Below are positions 1 through 11,267 of a stretch of 64,000 bases of DNA, piece by piece. The notes beneath the pieces were generated by a model. It did no database searches and was not told the origin of the DNA. It saw only the letters and a list, made by a program, of their open reading frames with translations. Location of the stretch: the NCBI GenBank assembly GCA_025766275.1, contig JAFKAC010000031.1, positions 1-64,000 on the forward strand. Reading direction: 5' to 3'. Position 1 is the stretch's first letter; each line of letters begins with the position of its first letter. A program made the translations under genes and the position numbers. The stretch comes from Lactarius indigo. Taxonomy: Eukaryota; Basidiomycota; Agaricomycetes; Russulales; Russulaceae.

Positions 1-566
1 ACCTGACAACGCCACTACGCCCTTCTGAGGAGCCTAAGTGAAGGAACCCACTCTCATGATTGCTCCCAGGCGATGAGCTTCGGGGGGAACTCTACAAGGG
101 CGGTGTGGCACCGTAGCCTACTAGGTGCGTCTGGTCTCACGCTGACCAGCCAATATGAACGTACGGGTGCCAAGTCGCACTTCGGAGCCAAACTATTGGG
201 TTATGATTTGGGCCCTTTGAATGACTTATGTCTCGAGTTTGGGTCCTTGATGAGGAACCCATCTATGAGCTCGATGCGGAGCAACTGTACTGGTTATTCC
301 ATCCCCGACCGCTGATTCTCTCACACACGATCGTCGGGCCAGAGCGTCGGATTTTTCGGTTTCTTTATTGAGCCTTAACCACCTGTTTCCGTAGGTCCTT
401 CAAGCTTAATCCGGGGTCTGATCTATGGGTTATCTATGATACAATGGCCTCCTGTGGTCAGACCAAACTGCTGGGTTGCCCTGCCTGTTGTCCCCTTTAA
501 GATCGTGCACCTGTAAGGGCACGCCTGTCCCCGACTCATGTTCCGGTTGACGGAAAGACTGTATCA
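1..566. other. 5' flank of module 1, no gene seen
   Basis: No convincing coding sequence is seen here. The stretch aligns by eye with about 4880-5460 and 10560-11170, the regions in front of zinc-finger copies B and C. Shared landmarks include CTGACAACGCCAC, GGCGATGA(G/A)CTTCGGGGGGAAC and a late GGCACGCCTG. Short open frames here are not kept in phase among the three copies, so this reads as duplicated 5' intergenic or promoter sequence, not a gene. Confidence 0.6.
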
Positions 567-576
567 GATAAAACCC
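567..576 (+). promoter_or_regulatory. TATA-like box of zinc-finger copy A
   Basis: GATAAAACCC lies 97 nt before the ATG of copy A. The equivalent boxes of copies B (TATAAAACCC) and C (GATAAAACCC) lie 98 nt before their ATGs, all followed by CAGCAA. The fixed spacing supports a shared core promoter; copy B holds the canonical TATA form. Confidence 0.45.
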
Positions 577-663
577 AGCAAAAATGGACCATGGAACGGC
601 ATCTCCCCGCAGTTCTCAGCACTTTCGTCACTCGGCAGCCGAAGTCCTATTACTTAGCAGATC

Positions 664-1930
664 ATGGGCCATCATCAACACTCACCGCAGACAACTGTCC
701 AATGTTCTCGGGACCCCGTCCATGTCAGTGACCCGGGATATTCTACGCGGCTACGGAGTCTCCTCGTGCCAGACGCAGGCACATCCCACGATATGTTGGA
801 CCACTCACCATTTTCGTCAACGACTCAACAGCATGGAAACTGTTATTACTATCCAACTGTTGGCCAAGTGAGTCTACGGTTCACGTGGGTTGGTAGGTTA
901 TTAAACATCTCAATGCCAACACAGGTGGACGCGACGACGAACATTTATGGTCCTGTAGTTGCGGGTTTCTTGGATCACCAACCTTCACCAACATTCTCCG
1001 GGCTAGACGAGGTCCGTACAACATGCGCACTTGGGGTACCATTGAATGTCATGACAAATGTCTAGATATATCAAACTTTAGTGGATGACAACGTACATCA
1101 ACGACTATTCATGGCTCTATCGTCCCTCCTAGATTTTCTTCCTGGACCACAGATGCGAGTGGAAGTACCCAATTCCCAATTAGCGCAGCAGGTGGACTCT
1201 ATGGCCAATGGTGCCCAGAGGAGCGCACGTTTTGATAAATCCCAAACTAGTGAGTTGGTTGTCACCACAGCAGGCCACGACTCATCGAACTTGGCATTCT
1301 CGGTGGCTTTCCTCCCTACAGATGACCAGATGCCGAACGAATCCCGAATCTTCACAGACGTCGTACCCAACTCGAGTGACCATGGACGCTACAAGACAGA
1401 GGAGACACAAGTCCTAATGATGCCGTTTGGTGCAAAGCTGTTTCCAGACGAGTGTTCTTATCCACCGACATCTTTCAAGCGCTCGACAAGTGGCTCTAGG
1501 AGGCTTCGCACGAAGCTTCAAGAAGCAAATCGGGCCTCGCTAACACATAAAGAGGGTAAACACCTAGGTGAGCCACACAGCCGATACTCGTTCTTTTCGC
1601 CCATGATATGCTATCAGACAAGCAGCTGATCTGGACCTGGTAGCTTCAGCTCCGGACCCCCCTCCACAATCATGCACGACACAGGACAGAGGCATGAGGG
1701 TAGAAATGATGGCTAAGAAACAATATCATGCAGCTCCTGTCGGGCCATCTTTGCTCAGCGCCAAGGTCTTTCGAGGCACCGCAAAGATAAGCACGAGCCC
1801 AAGACCGGTGTGGCTTCTGCACGGTGTTCACATGGTCCAAAGGGCGCCATTATAATTACCAGAGGACACCTCAGAGAGGAACACCGCTTATGCTGTGCAA
1901 TCGCCGTCCAGCCAGTGGCGACTTCCGACT
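664..1930 (+). pseudogene. C2H2 zinc-finger family copy A, decayed
   Basis: This is the first of eight related two-finger C2H2 genes. Exon 1 (664-867, 68 codons beginning MGHHQHSP) ends at a GTGAGT donor. Exon 2 starts at 923 after CACAG and ends before GTCCGT. The acceptor before exon 3 is CAA where copies B, C and E have CAG. Exon 3 (ending just before GTGAGT near 1250) and exon 4 (about 1321-1567) are recognisable. The finger exon has a one-base loss just before the first finger (CAATATCATGC versus CAGTATCAATGC in copy B) and another loss at AAGACCGG, so both fingers fall out of frame. Probably dead. Family function is unknown; the finger pattern suggests nucleic-acid binding. Confidence 0.75.
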
Positions 1931-2735
1931 ATGCGCAGACGAGGTGTCAACGTAGGAGGCTGGGCACTCGTGCCAAGGTTCTGTCGTCCTGGTATCAGAT
2001 CCGAGTTTGGCTGAACTTGCTGGGTTGAGCTGCAGCGACTCGCTGGTTTAAGCGTCATTGCTCTTGGCACGTGGTGGGGTATGTGTGATATGGGGTTATT
2101 GTAAGCACACTTGTCAACATGACTGAATGAGCTCGGATCAATTAGGCTTACCCGCAGGAAGTTAGAGCGTACGATACAGCAATGCATTAGTGAGCGCATC
2201 AGTCTCGCAATGTGTTTGGTCTACCAGCTTCGTACGATATAGAATCAGAATTCTCCTCGATCTATCTGCTGCTTGATTTCCTCGTCAATTCCTACAGAGG
2301 TGGGTCCCGGTACGACTCACGCCGCCGATCAACAAAACAGAGAAAGTTACTTGCCATATAGGCGGTTCAGAGGCAGTTCAAAGCTTGGTTCAAAATTGTT
2401 CACGAACCTCCTGTTTTTCAGATAGGACCGCATTTGATCTGCTGTATTTCACTGATATTTCACTTTCTATCTGTCTCCTTCTGTTATGTTAGTGACTGGA
2501 ATATGTGGATCCAGAGAAAGTGGGCATATCGGTTTTGCAAAGTACTGGTGAGCAAAAACGATGGTGCGGCGTGAAGAGTCACACCAGGTGAGCGAGTCAG
2601 CTTCATGCAAGAAGTCGAAATTTTGCGTGCGTGCATCACGACGAATCTCTTGCTCTTGGCGCATCGAGACTGAAGTGAAATAACATATCCAGTATTTGAC
2701 GCCCACTCACGCGTTCACTGCCACGGCTGTATGCG
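1931..2735. other. spacer between zinc-finger copy A and its kinase relic
   Basis: No gene is recognised. The stretch is clearly homologous to 6944-7680 behind copy B, with shared runs such as GGTGGGTCC(C/T)GGTACGACTCA and GACCGCATTTGATCTGCTG. It shows that the duplicated unit includes both genes and the sequence between them. Confidence 0.6.
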
Positions 2736-3660
2736 TCATTCAAGATCCGCACGACACCACGTGCTCGTGCTGGAGTACGTTGCAGGCGGCGAATTACTGG
2801 ATGTAGTCAACTAAGACGAACATACGCGCAGCTAAGCGAATCGCTTTTTGCTGCATATAATTCGGGAACTCCTCAGGGCAGTCGAGTGGATGCATGCGCG
2901 CTTCGTGGTCCACCGCGACATCAAACTTGAAACTATGTCGATCCCGTGCCTCCATTTTTTGGCATAGAATCAATCATATTAATTAGTGACACCCCTTGCC
3001 CAGACTTCCTCCTGACAGCCAACCGCTTTTTATCCCTGCCTGCAGAAGGACAAGCCGCTCGTGAAGCTGACGGATTTTGGGCTCTCGCGCAAGATCGACC
3101 CAGACGATCCCATGGCTCAGCACCCGCTGCGGTTCAGAGTCCTACGCAGCACCAGAGCTACTCGTAACGGCGCACAGCACCAGCACCGACGCCGAGTATT
3201 CCCTCCCCTCGCTCTCTCGCGCGCCGTCCGACGCCCACGGGACACGCTCCCAACACCGCGGGCATACTACGAAGCAGCCGCGTGCACGCACGCCAGGCAC
3301 GTATGGCGGCCGCAAGACAGACGCGTGGGCGCTCGGGGTCGTGCTGTTCGCGCTCGCGATGCGCGCACTCCCATTCGACCCGCCGCCCGCGGGACGCAGA
3401 TGCCGAGCGCACGTGCAGACGCTGGGTCCTGCGCGTCGTGCGTGGGGAGTGGACTTGGCCTACTGCTCCTCCTGTGGGCGAGCAGGGGCGCGCAGCTCGT
3501 GCTGCTTACGGCCGTGCGGGACGTCGTGGGCGGTTGCTAGTTTGTGATCCGCGCCGACGATCCCGCGTTGGTGATCTTTGGGACGAGCCGTGGATGTGCA
3601 CGGCGAGGCTGTGGTGCCTTGATAATTCGTGCCGCGGCACCCGGCGTCTAATTTCAACTT
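2736..3660 (+). pseudogene. Ser/Thr protein kinase relic 1 (module 1)
   Basis: Kinase motifs appear in order across several frames. A hinge-like VLVLEYVAGGELLD (about 2762-2800) comes first, then a catalytic loop WMHARFVVHRDIKLE (about 2890-2930). An intron of about 75 bp follows. Next are LLTANRF, KLTDFGLSRKIDPDDP with the DFG magnesium-binding motif (about 3064-3110), CGSESYAAPELLV, and GRKTDAWALGVVLFALAMRALPFDPP (subdomain IX). The order and the CGSE..AAPE activation segment fit the CAMK-like group. An in-frame stop after LLDVVN, frame changes after DDP and after PEL, and a broken start mark it as a pseudogene, although HRD, DFG and APE are still readable. Confidence 0.75.
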
Positions 3661-5463
3661 TCCAACACCTGCTCAAAAAACGAGCGATACCGTCAAACCC
3701 CCTGCACATGCATCCCTTCAAATAATATCCGTTCGTGTTTACCTGTCAAGTGCGCTACATAAAATCTTATTAGTGTAAACGAAACAAAATTTTAAAACGC
3801 TCACTCACCATTAATCAATCAACCAAGTCGACGAGAGGCTTTAACGGCGTTGACGCAGAAAGCGGCAGAAAATAGGCTGCATACTTTAGATTTTTTCGCG
3901 TATTTGATAACCTCTCTCTGTGTTCTCTTGCTCAGCATTACAGTAACTTAGCTTGTTTGTTTGTTTCTGTGCGGAATGTAATTTGGCGTCTTGTACTCCG
4001 ATGGTCCCTCGGTATCTGAAAGAGGGGAAAGCAAACGCCTCCCGGCCCGCCCATCACCGGCGCATTTAAGGTGGCGCATTTAACTGCTGCGGACCAGTAC
4101 ACCGCATCTTCTCTGCTACTACTGCCGTCTCCTCACAAACGCACCACTTCTCCGCCGAATGAGCCTTTGAACAACCCCTGCACTTCACGGGCCTGCGGTC
4201 AACCTTCGGACCGGTAAGATACCCGGGTCTCACTATTTCCTTTTGCCACGTTATGAGGTCATCTCTTGCTGCCCACTGGCACCCTATTTCCCAACCAGGC
4301 CACTGCGGATGTTTGCTGCGGACGTCTGCCGTAGAAACCCATCATATCCACAAGAACTTCAGTTGCAGTGCCTTCGAACGACCGGTCTTTGCAAGCGTCT
4401 TTGTCTAGATGTTGTCTGAAATATCACAAAGTGGGTCACCACTCGGCGGTTCGGAGATGGAAGCTGAAGCGCATGACATATGAGGCCTGGATGAGGTATG
4501 GGTGACTCGTAGTGCTGCGCAAGGGGACCCGGTACTGTACATGGACGGAATAGGAAATGGACGGGGGTCACGGATGGTGCGGTGCCTGACATTGAGCGTG
4601 CCATAGCCTGTTCTGGCAAAAATATGCACTTTGTATGTTTCAGATACCTTGTTTTGGTATGCGCTTGCGCATAAGAGTTGGCACGTTGCTGTGCTGCTGT
4701 AGTCCTTACGAAAAGCATGCCTGTCTTCTCGGCCTGTACTCAGAGGCTGTCCAAGCGAACAAAGCGGATATCAAAGAACATCACACAGCAATTCGACAGT
4801 TATATTTGGTGCTGGAGGGCTTGAGAATTCGCGCCGTGGAGCATTGGTCGAAATCTTTGGGAAAGGACTAGGTTCCGTACATGTGCCCAATATCTCAAGA
4901 AAGGCATGGGAAGTCACGGCACTCCTCCATCTGACAACGCCACTGCACCACTCCCATAATGGTTCCCAGGCGATGAACTTCGGGGGGAACTATACAAGGG
5001 CGGTGTCGCACCATAGCCCAGGTTCGTCTGGGTCTGGACTCTCACTCTGACTGGCCAATAAGAATGCACGGGTGTCAAGTTGCAAAGCACAGGCTTGTTT
5101 TTGAGCCGAACTATCCGGTTATGATTTATGGTTCATGCATGGTTTATCTTTCGAGTTCGGGTCATGAGGAACTCGTACTCGTCTAGTCAATGGACTCGAT
5201 AGAGACACATTTGTACCGGACCGGGGGGTTATTACTGGTGAATTACCATCCTCGTCCGCTGATTCTCCTACTAGTACACACGATCGGGCTAAAGTATCCG
5301 ATTTTCTGTTTCCTGTTTCAGCAGGTACTTGAAGCTTAATCTGGGGTCTTATCTGTGATTCAAAGACCACGCTCGTTGTCGACCTCAAGTTCAGACCTGT
5401 AAGGGCACGCCTGCGCAATGCTTTACTCATGTCCAAGTTGACGGTCCGGGTAAGACTGTATCG
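3661..5463. other. kinase tail of module 1 and 5' flank of module 2
   Basis: No gene is recognised. At 3676-3720 and 3825-3860 lie the conserved kinase tail sequences (GCGATACCGTC...CCTGCACATGCA and AAGTCGACGAGAGGCTTTA). These recur at 9188/9282, 30418/30522 and, for the second, 37573. From about 4200 on, the sequence aligns with about 9880-10510, including ACCACTCGGCGGTTCGGAGATG at both 4438 and 10018. This is the module 1/2 junction. Confidence 0.55.
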
Positions 5464-5473
5464 TATAAAACCC
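5464..5473 (+). promoter_or_regulatory. TATA box of zinc-finger copy B
   Basis: TATAAAACCC lies 98 nt before the ATG at 5562, at the same distance as in copies A and C. It is the best match to a canonical TATA box in the family. Confidence 0.5.
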
Positions 5474-5561
5474 AGCAAGAATATATAAGGGAATAGAATC
5501 TCCCCGCAAGTCTCAGCATTTTCATCTCTCGAGAGCCGAAGTCCTCATTACCGAGCGGATC

Positions 5562-6943
5562 ATGGTCCATCCTCGACACTCACCGCAGACAGCTGTCCAG
5601 TGTCCTTGCGACCCCACCCATGTCAGTGACCCAGGATATTCCACACGGCTATGGAGTCCTCTCGCGCAAGACGCAGACATATCCTATGATACGCTAGACA
5701 GCTCACAACTTGCGTCAACGGCTCAACAGAACGGAAACAGTTATTCCTATTCAACTGTTGGCCAAGTGAGTCTACGGTTCACGTAGACTAGTAGGTTGTT
5801 AAACACCTCAACGCCAACACAGGTGGACGCGACAGCGAACATTTATAATCCTGTAGTTGCGGGTTCATCAGATCACCAACATTTACCAACATTCTCCGGG
5901 TTAGACGAGGTCCGTACAACATGCGCACTTGTGGTAACACTGAACGTCGTGACAAATTTCTGGATACATCAGACCTCAGAGGATGATAACTTACATGAAC
6001 GACTATTCGTGGCTCTATCGTCCCTCCTAGATCTTTTTTCTGGACCGCCGATTCGAGTCGAAGTACCCGATTCCCAATTTGCGGGCAGGTGGACTCTATG
6101 GCCAATGGTGCCCAGAGGAACGCACGTTTTGATAGTGACACATCCCAAACTGGTGAGTTGGTTCCCACCACAACATACCGCGATTCATCAAACTTGGCAT
6201 TCTCGGTGGCTTTCCTCCTCGCAGATGACCAGACGCCGAACGAATCCCGGGTCGTCACAGATGTCATATCCAACTTGAGTGACCATAGGCGCTACAAGAC
6301 AGAGGAGACACAGATTCTGATGATGCCGTTTGGTGCAAAGCTCGAGTGTTCTTATCACCCAACATCTTTCAAGTGCTCGACAAGTGGTTCTAGGAGGCCT
6401 AGCATGAAGTATAAAGAAGCAAGTCGGGCCTCGCCAATACATAAAGAGGGCGAACACCTAGGTGAGCCACACAGCCGTACTTGTTCTTTTTTCGTCCAGG
6501 ATATGCTATCAGACAAGCGGCTGATCTGGACCTAGTAGCTTCAGCTCTGGACCTCCCTTCACAATCATGCACGCCACAGGACGGAGGCATGAGGGTAGAA
6601 AAGATGGCTAAGAAACAGTATCAATGCAGCTCCTGTCGGGCCATCTTTTCTCAGCGCCAAGGTCTTTCGAGGCACCGAAAAGATAAACACGAGCCTAAGA
6701 ACCGGTGTGGCTTCTGCACGGTGTTCACATGGTCCAAAGGGCGAAATTATAATTACCAGAGACATCTGAGAGAGGAACACCCTGAAGCTGTGCAATCACC
6801 GTCAGTCAGTGCGACTCCGACTACGTGCAGACGAGGTGTCAACGTAGAGGGCTGGCACTCGTGCCAAGGTTTTGCCGTCCTGGTGTCGGATCCGAGTTTG
6901 AATGAACTTGCTGGGTTGGGCTGCGGCGACTCGCTGGTTTGAG
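5562..6943 (+). pseudogene. C2H2 zinc-finger family copy B, probably broken
   Basis: Exon 1 is 5562-5765 (68 codons, starting MVHPRHSP), exon 2 is 5823-5909 (29 codons) and exon 3 starts at 5973 after ATCAG. Exon 3 has a one-base loss near 6084 (GCGGGCAGG versus GCGGTCCAGG in copy C) that shifts the frame. Exon 4 (about 6226-6461) is readable. The acceptor used by copies A, C, D and E before the finger exon is GCGG here, not GCAG, although CTTCAG 24 nt downstream could replace it. The fingers are intact: YQCSSC...RHRKDKH (CX2CX12HX4H) and CGFC...YQRHLREEH (CX2CX15HX4H). The single deletion makes a full-length product unlikely; a shortened protein from the last exons is possible. Confidence 0.75.
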
Positions 6944-7682
6944 CGTCACTGCTCTTGGCACATGGTGGCGTATGTGTGATATGGGGTTATTGTAAGCAAC
7001 ACTTGTCAGCATGAGTGGATGAGCTCGGATCAATTAGGCTTACCCGCAGGAAGTTAAAGTGTACGATACAGTAATGCGTTAGTGAACGCATCAGTCTCGC
7101 AATGTGTTTGGTCTACCGGTTTCGTACGATATAGAATTATAATTCTCTCGTCTATCTGCTGCTTGATTTCCTCGTCAATTTCTATAGAGGTGGGTCCTGG
7201 TACGACTCAGCCGCCGATCAGCAAAACAGAGAAAACTACTAGCTGCAGTTCAGAGGCAGTTCAAAAACGTTCAAATCTTGGTCAAATTGTTCACGAACCT
7301 CTGGCTTTGCAGATAGACCGCATTTGATCTGCTGTATTTCACTGATAATTCATTTTATATCTGTCTCTTTCTGTTATGTTAGTGACTGGCATATCTGGAT
7401 CCAGATGAGAGAAGCTGGCCATATCGCTTTTGCAACACACTGTACCGTAAGTTCAATTTAGGCAAAGGCCAGAGCGAGGGCATCCTTGTGGTGAAGATGA
7501 TGATTGCACGTGGCAGTGAGCAAAACAATGGTGCGGCGCGAAGAGTTACACCAGGTGAGAGAGTGAGCCTCATGCAAGAAGTCGAAGTTTGCGTGCGTAC
7601 ACCACGACAAGTCTCTTGCTCTTGGCGCATCGAGACTGAGGTGAAATAACGTACGGTATATGACATTCACGCGTCACTGCCA
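6944..7682. other. spacer between copy B and kinase relic 2
   Basis: No gene is seen. It is homologous to 1931-2735, with one small insertion near 7450-7510 (GTAAGTTCAATTTAGGCAAA onward) that is missing from module 1. Confidence 0.5.
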
Positions 7683-9170
7683 CGGCTGTACGCGTTGTTC
7701 ACATTCGCACGCACCACGTGCTCGTGCTGGAGTACGTTGTGGGTGGCGAATTACTGGACTTTGCCGCTATCGGATCTTCGGATGGCGGAGGGGTCCCACA
7801 GCGATAAGACCTCGCTGATGTGGCGACCACATGAAGTCGGAAAGTGCATCTGGGCCCTCGAAAGGGGTTGCCCAATTTGGCTTCCCGGAGTGTGTGTGGG
7901 AGCGCAGCGCCGATGCCGTGCTGGCTAGCTAGCTACTTAAGCCGAGCAGGAAACCTCCCTCCCGGGTCTCCCCACTCACATTCATCCACTTGCAACCAAT
8001 TACCAGGGGTCACCCCGCGTCATGCTACGGGCCAACTCCTCTGGTAGGTCATAAGACTGGTGGGCTCCGTAAACGGCGGAGTGGTCGGGGTGGCAGTAGC
8101 CCCTTGACGAGAACTTTCGCAGGTTCGAAACCGCTACTGACTGTCTGGCTTTTCCCACCTCTGGGCATACTATACTGACTCTTATCTCGGAGACGTGCGG
8201 TAGATGGATGCACCATGTGGGTTCGACAGCCCGAGCGCCCCTCTGCACAAAGTCTGTGTTCTTTTCACTAGCAGGCAGAGGCCGCGCAATGTGGTCAACT
8301 CGGACGAGCAACACGAGCGGCTCAGCGAATCGCCTCTGCGGCGCAGATTTCGGGAGCTCGTCAGCGCAGTCGAGTGGATGCACGCGCGCTTCGTGGTCTA
8401 CTGTGACATCAAGCTTGAGAGTACGTCGATCCCGTGCCTCATTTCTTGACAAAGAATCAATTAATGACATCCTTTGCACAGACATCCTCCTGACGGCCAA
8501 CTCCTTCGTGTCCCTGCCTGCAGAAGACATACCGCTCGTCAAACTGACGGACTTTGGGCTCTCGCGCAAGATCGACCCAGACGATCCATGGCTCAGCACG
8601 CACTGCGGCTCCGAGTCCTACGCGGAACAGAGCTGCACCAGAGTTTCCTGTGGCGGCGCACAGCACCAGCACTGACGCCGAGTATCCCCTCCCTTCGCTC
8701 TCTCGTGCGCCGTCCGACGCGCACGGCACACACTCCCACACCGCGCATACTACGAAGCAGCCGCGCGCACGCACTCCGGGCACGTACGACGGCCGTGAGA
8801 CAGACGCGTCGGCGATCAGAGTCGTGCTCTTCGCGATCGCGGCGCGCACACTCGCATTCGGCCCACCGCTGATGCTCGACGCGTCGCCCGCGGACGTGGA
8901 TGCCGATCGCGCGCGCAGACGCCGCGTCGTCCGCGTCGTGCACGGGGAGTGGACTTGGCATGCTGCTCCTGTGGGTGAGGAGGCATAGGCGCACGGGGCA
9001 TGGCTTGTGTGACTTGCGCCGGTGCGGGACGTCGTGGGGCGGATGCTGGTTTGTAATTTGCGCCGACGGGCGCGTGTTGGTGGGCTTTAGGACGAACCAT
9101 GGATGAGGCACGGCGAGGCTGTGGTGCCTTGATATTCGTGCCACGGCACCGGCGTCTAATTCCAACCTAC
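7683..9170 (+). pseudogene. Ser/Thr protein kinase relic 2 (module 2)
   Basis: Paralogue of relic 1. It reads VLVLEYVVGGELLD (about 7720-7758), then a foreign insertion to about 8285. It resumes with LSESPLRRRFRELVSAVEWMHARFVVYCDIKLE, an intron (GTACGT to CACAG, about 8420-8481), then ILLTANSFVSLPAE, KLTDFGLSRKIDPDDPWLSTHCGSESYA. The catalytic HRD has become YCD, so the base-binding His and Arg are lost. After SESYA the frame breaks where relic 1 reads APELL. The later DGRETDAS segment is in another frame. Inactive as a kinase on sequence grounds. Confidence 0.75.
7758..8285 (+). mobile_element. about 530-bp insertion inside kinase relic 2, tRNA-like boxes
   Basis: Relic 1 continues directly from GAATTACTGGA to TGTAGTCAAC, while relic 2 has about 530 bp between the equivalent points. 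Inside lies CGGCGGAGTGG (8074-8084), one base off the pol III A-box consensus, and a perfect B box GGTTCGAAACC (8122-8132). A tRNA cloverleaf does not close around them. A SINE or tRNA-derived insertion is a reasonable reading, but I found no clear target-site duplication or terminal A/T tract. Confidence 0.35.
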
Positions 9171-11169
9171 TTCAAAACAAAAATGGGCGATACCATCGAA
9201 CCTGCACATGCACCCCTGCAATTAATCCGTTTGTACATCTACCTTGTCATCGAGGCGCCCCAGCCAAATATTAATGCAACCAAGTCGACGAGAGGCTTAC
9301 GGCATTGACGCAGAAAATAGGCTGCATACTTTCGATTTTTCGTGTTTGATAGCCTCTCCTGCTCGGTATCACAGTAACTTAGCTTGTTTGTTTGCTTCTG
9401 TTCAGAATCAGATTGTAATGAGACGTCTTGTACTCCGTCGCTGTGGCGATGGTGGACCTCGACAAGGTTTTTTTTTTTTTTTTGTTTTTTTGAACCATCC
9501 GCCGATCCCAGCATCACGATCAGCCTGCCGTTGCAGGCGAGCTGTAGCATCTAGACGTTGTTTTGTATGTTCATTGACCATGGCATCAGACGCCAAGAGT
9601 TTCTTCCCACTCCCCTTCCTGAGTCGGGTTCGGGACAGCGTTCCGCTAAAGTTAAGTGGGCGACGGACGTTTTCGGAGTGGTATATACCATCCTGGAGAG
9701 GTGTCTTGCGGCAGGTAGTGTGTGGTGGGGACAGTCATGGAGTATGTGGTCGTCAGTCTTACAGTAACAAGGTGTCAGCGCATGTCAGCGTCTGAAGCCC
9801 CCAGCTCCCTTTTCCCACTCCACAGTTTGCACGGCCCTTCACTTTAGTGCGGGCGCACCCCATTTCCTTGACTATGGCACCGGGTCTTACAAAGCATGGC
9901 GTTGTCCGAGTAAGCTGCCCACCTATTCCCCAAATAGCCCACTGCGGACGCCTGCCTGGGCCGTCTGCCGTAGAACCCTTATCCATATCGATACCCTCAA
10001 AATCTCAAAAGGATATGACCACTCGGCGGTTCGGAGATGAAGGCTGGAGCTTCGATGGACCTGAGGCATACATAATGCACGAGGCCTGGATAAGGAGTGC
10101 GAGGCAAGGAGACCGTACTCTGTATCGTGATATGGATGGAAAGGAACGGGAAACGGGCGGCGGGTCTCATGGCCGGTGCGGTGCCAATTATTAAACGTGA
10201 CATGGCCAGTTTTGGCATGAATATGCGTTCACATGTTTCAGATGCCTTGTTTTCGTATGCGCCCGCGCATCAAAGTTCAAGTTGGCACAATAGCTATGGT
10301 CCTCTCGTTCCCATGGGGCTCAGGGAAAATCCGCGTCTGTTGCTAGTGGGTCGCCTATATTGGTGGTCACCTGTACCGAGAGGCTGTCCAGGCAAACGAG
10401 GTGAAAACAACAAAGAACGCAGCAATGCAATTCGACACTGGTGCTCGGCACTTGAGGGCTCGAAGACTTGCGCCCGTGGAGCGTTGGTAGAAAAGTTCTA
10501 GGAATACACCGCATATACAGGCGCGCAACAACGCAAAAGAGGTAAGGAGTGTTGTGGCACCGCTCCACTTGACAGCGCCACTTTTGAGGAACTGGCCGCT
10601 GGCTTCGGGAGGGATTGGGAGGGATTGGGAGGGATGAAGGCTTTCGGGGGTTACGGTGTAATGGCCTGGGTACGTCTAGTCTGGACCTTAGGTCGCGTAG
10701 CCAATAAGAAGTTAAGAACGCAAGGGGGTGCGAAGTCGCGAACAACTGCAGCGGTCCGCAATAGTCTCCACCCTTAATCGGGCCGAACTGTCGGGTTAAG
10801 ATTTATTCCTCGAGGCTTGAGTTTAGGTCAAGAAGAGCTTGTTTATGGGTTCGGTGTAGACACATCTGTACTAGTGTTACTATCTTCGGCCGCTAATTCT
10901 CACCCACTATGCGGTCAAAGTGTCGGAATTTTCTATTTCTTTCTTGGGGCTGTGATCGTCTCGCCTAGCAAGTACAAGTTAGTACGGGCCCGGGGTTACT
11001 GTGGAGTCTTATCTATGATATGAGAGGACCTCCCGCGAACGGGCCAAACCCTCGGACCCAGAGTAGTAGGATCATGCGGACATTGCCGTTTGGAATCAGA
11101 ATAGAGTTTATTCCTGTAAGGGCATGCCTTCCTGCTACCCATCTACGCACTAACAGCGAGACTGCATCG
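9171..11169. other. kinase tail of module 2 and 5' flank of module 3
   Basis: No gene is recognised. The kinase tail sequences recur at about 9188 and 9282. A poly-T run lies at about 9467-9497. From about 9880 the sequence aligns with 4220-4870 and, more weakly, with 43660-43990. A triple GGGAGGGATT repeat lies at 10609-10635. Confidence 0.5.
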
Positions 11170-11179
11170 GATAAAACCC
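11170..11179 (+). promoter_or_regulatory. TATA-like box of zinc-finger copy C
   Basis: GATAAAACCC lies 98 nt before the ATG at 11268, in the position of the TATAAAACCC of copy B. Confidence 0.4.
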
Positions 11180-11267
11180 AGCAAGAATGGACAAGGAAAT
11201 GGCATCTCCTCCCAGGTCTCAGCACTTTCATCTCTTGTTAGCCAAAGTTCTCGTTACTTAGCGGATC

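Noticed and set aside
3158..3725. Several GC-rich overlapping frames on both strands near the kinase relics.
   Set aside because: Only the frames with kinase motifs are supported; the rest are shadows in a GC-rich region.
8067..8140. Possible tRNA gene of the long variable-arm type (A and B boxes present).
   Set aside because: The acceptor stem does not pair and the T stem has two mismatches in five. I keep it only as a tRNA-like feature of an insertion.
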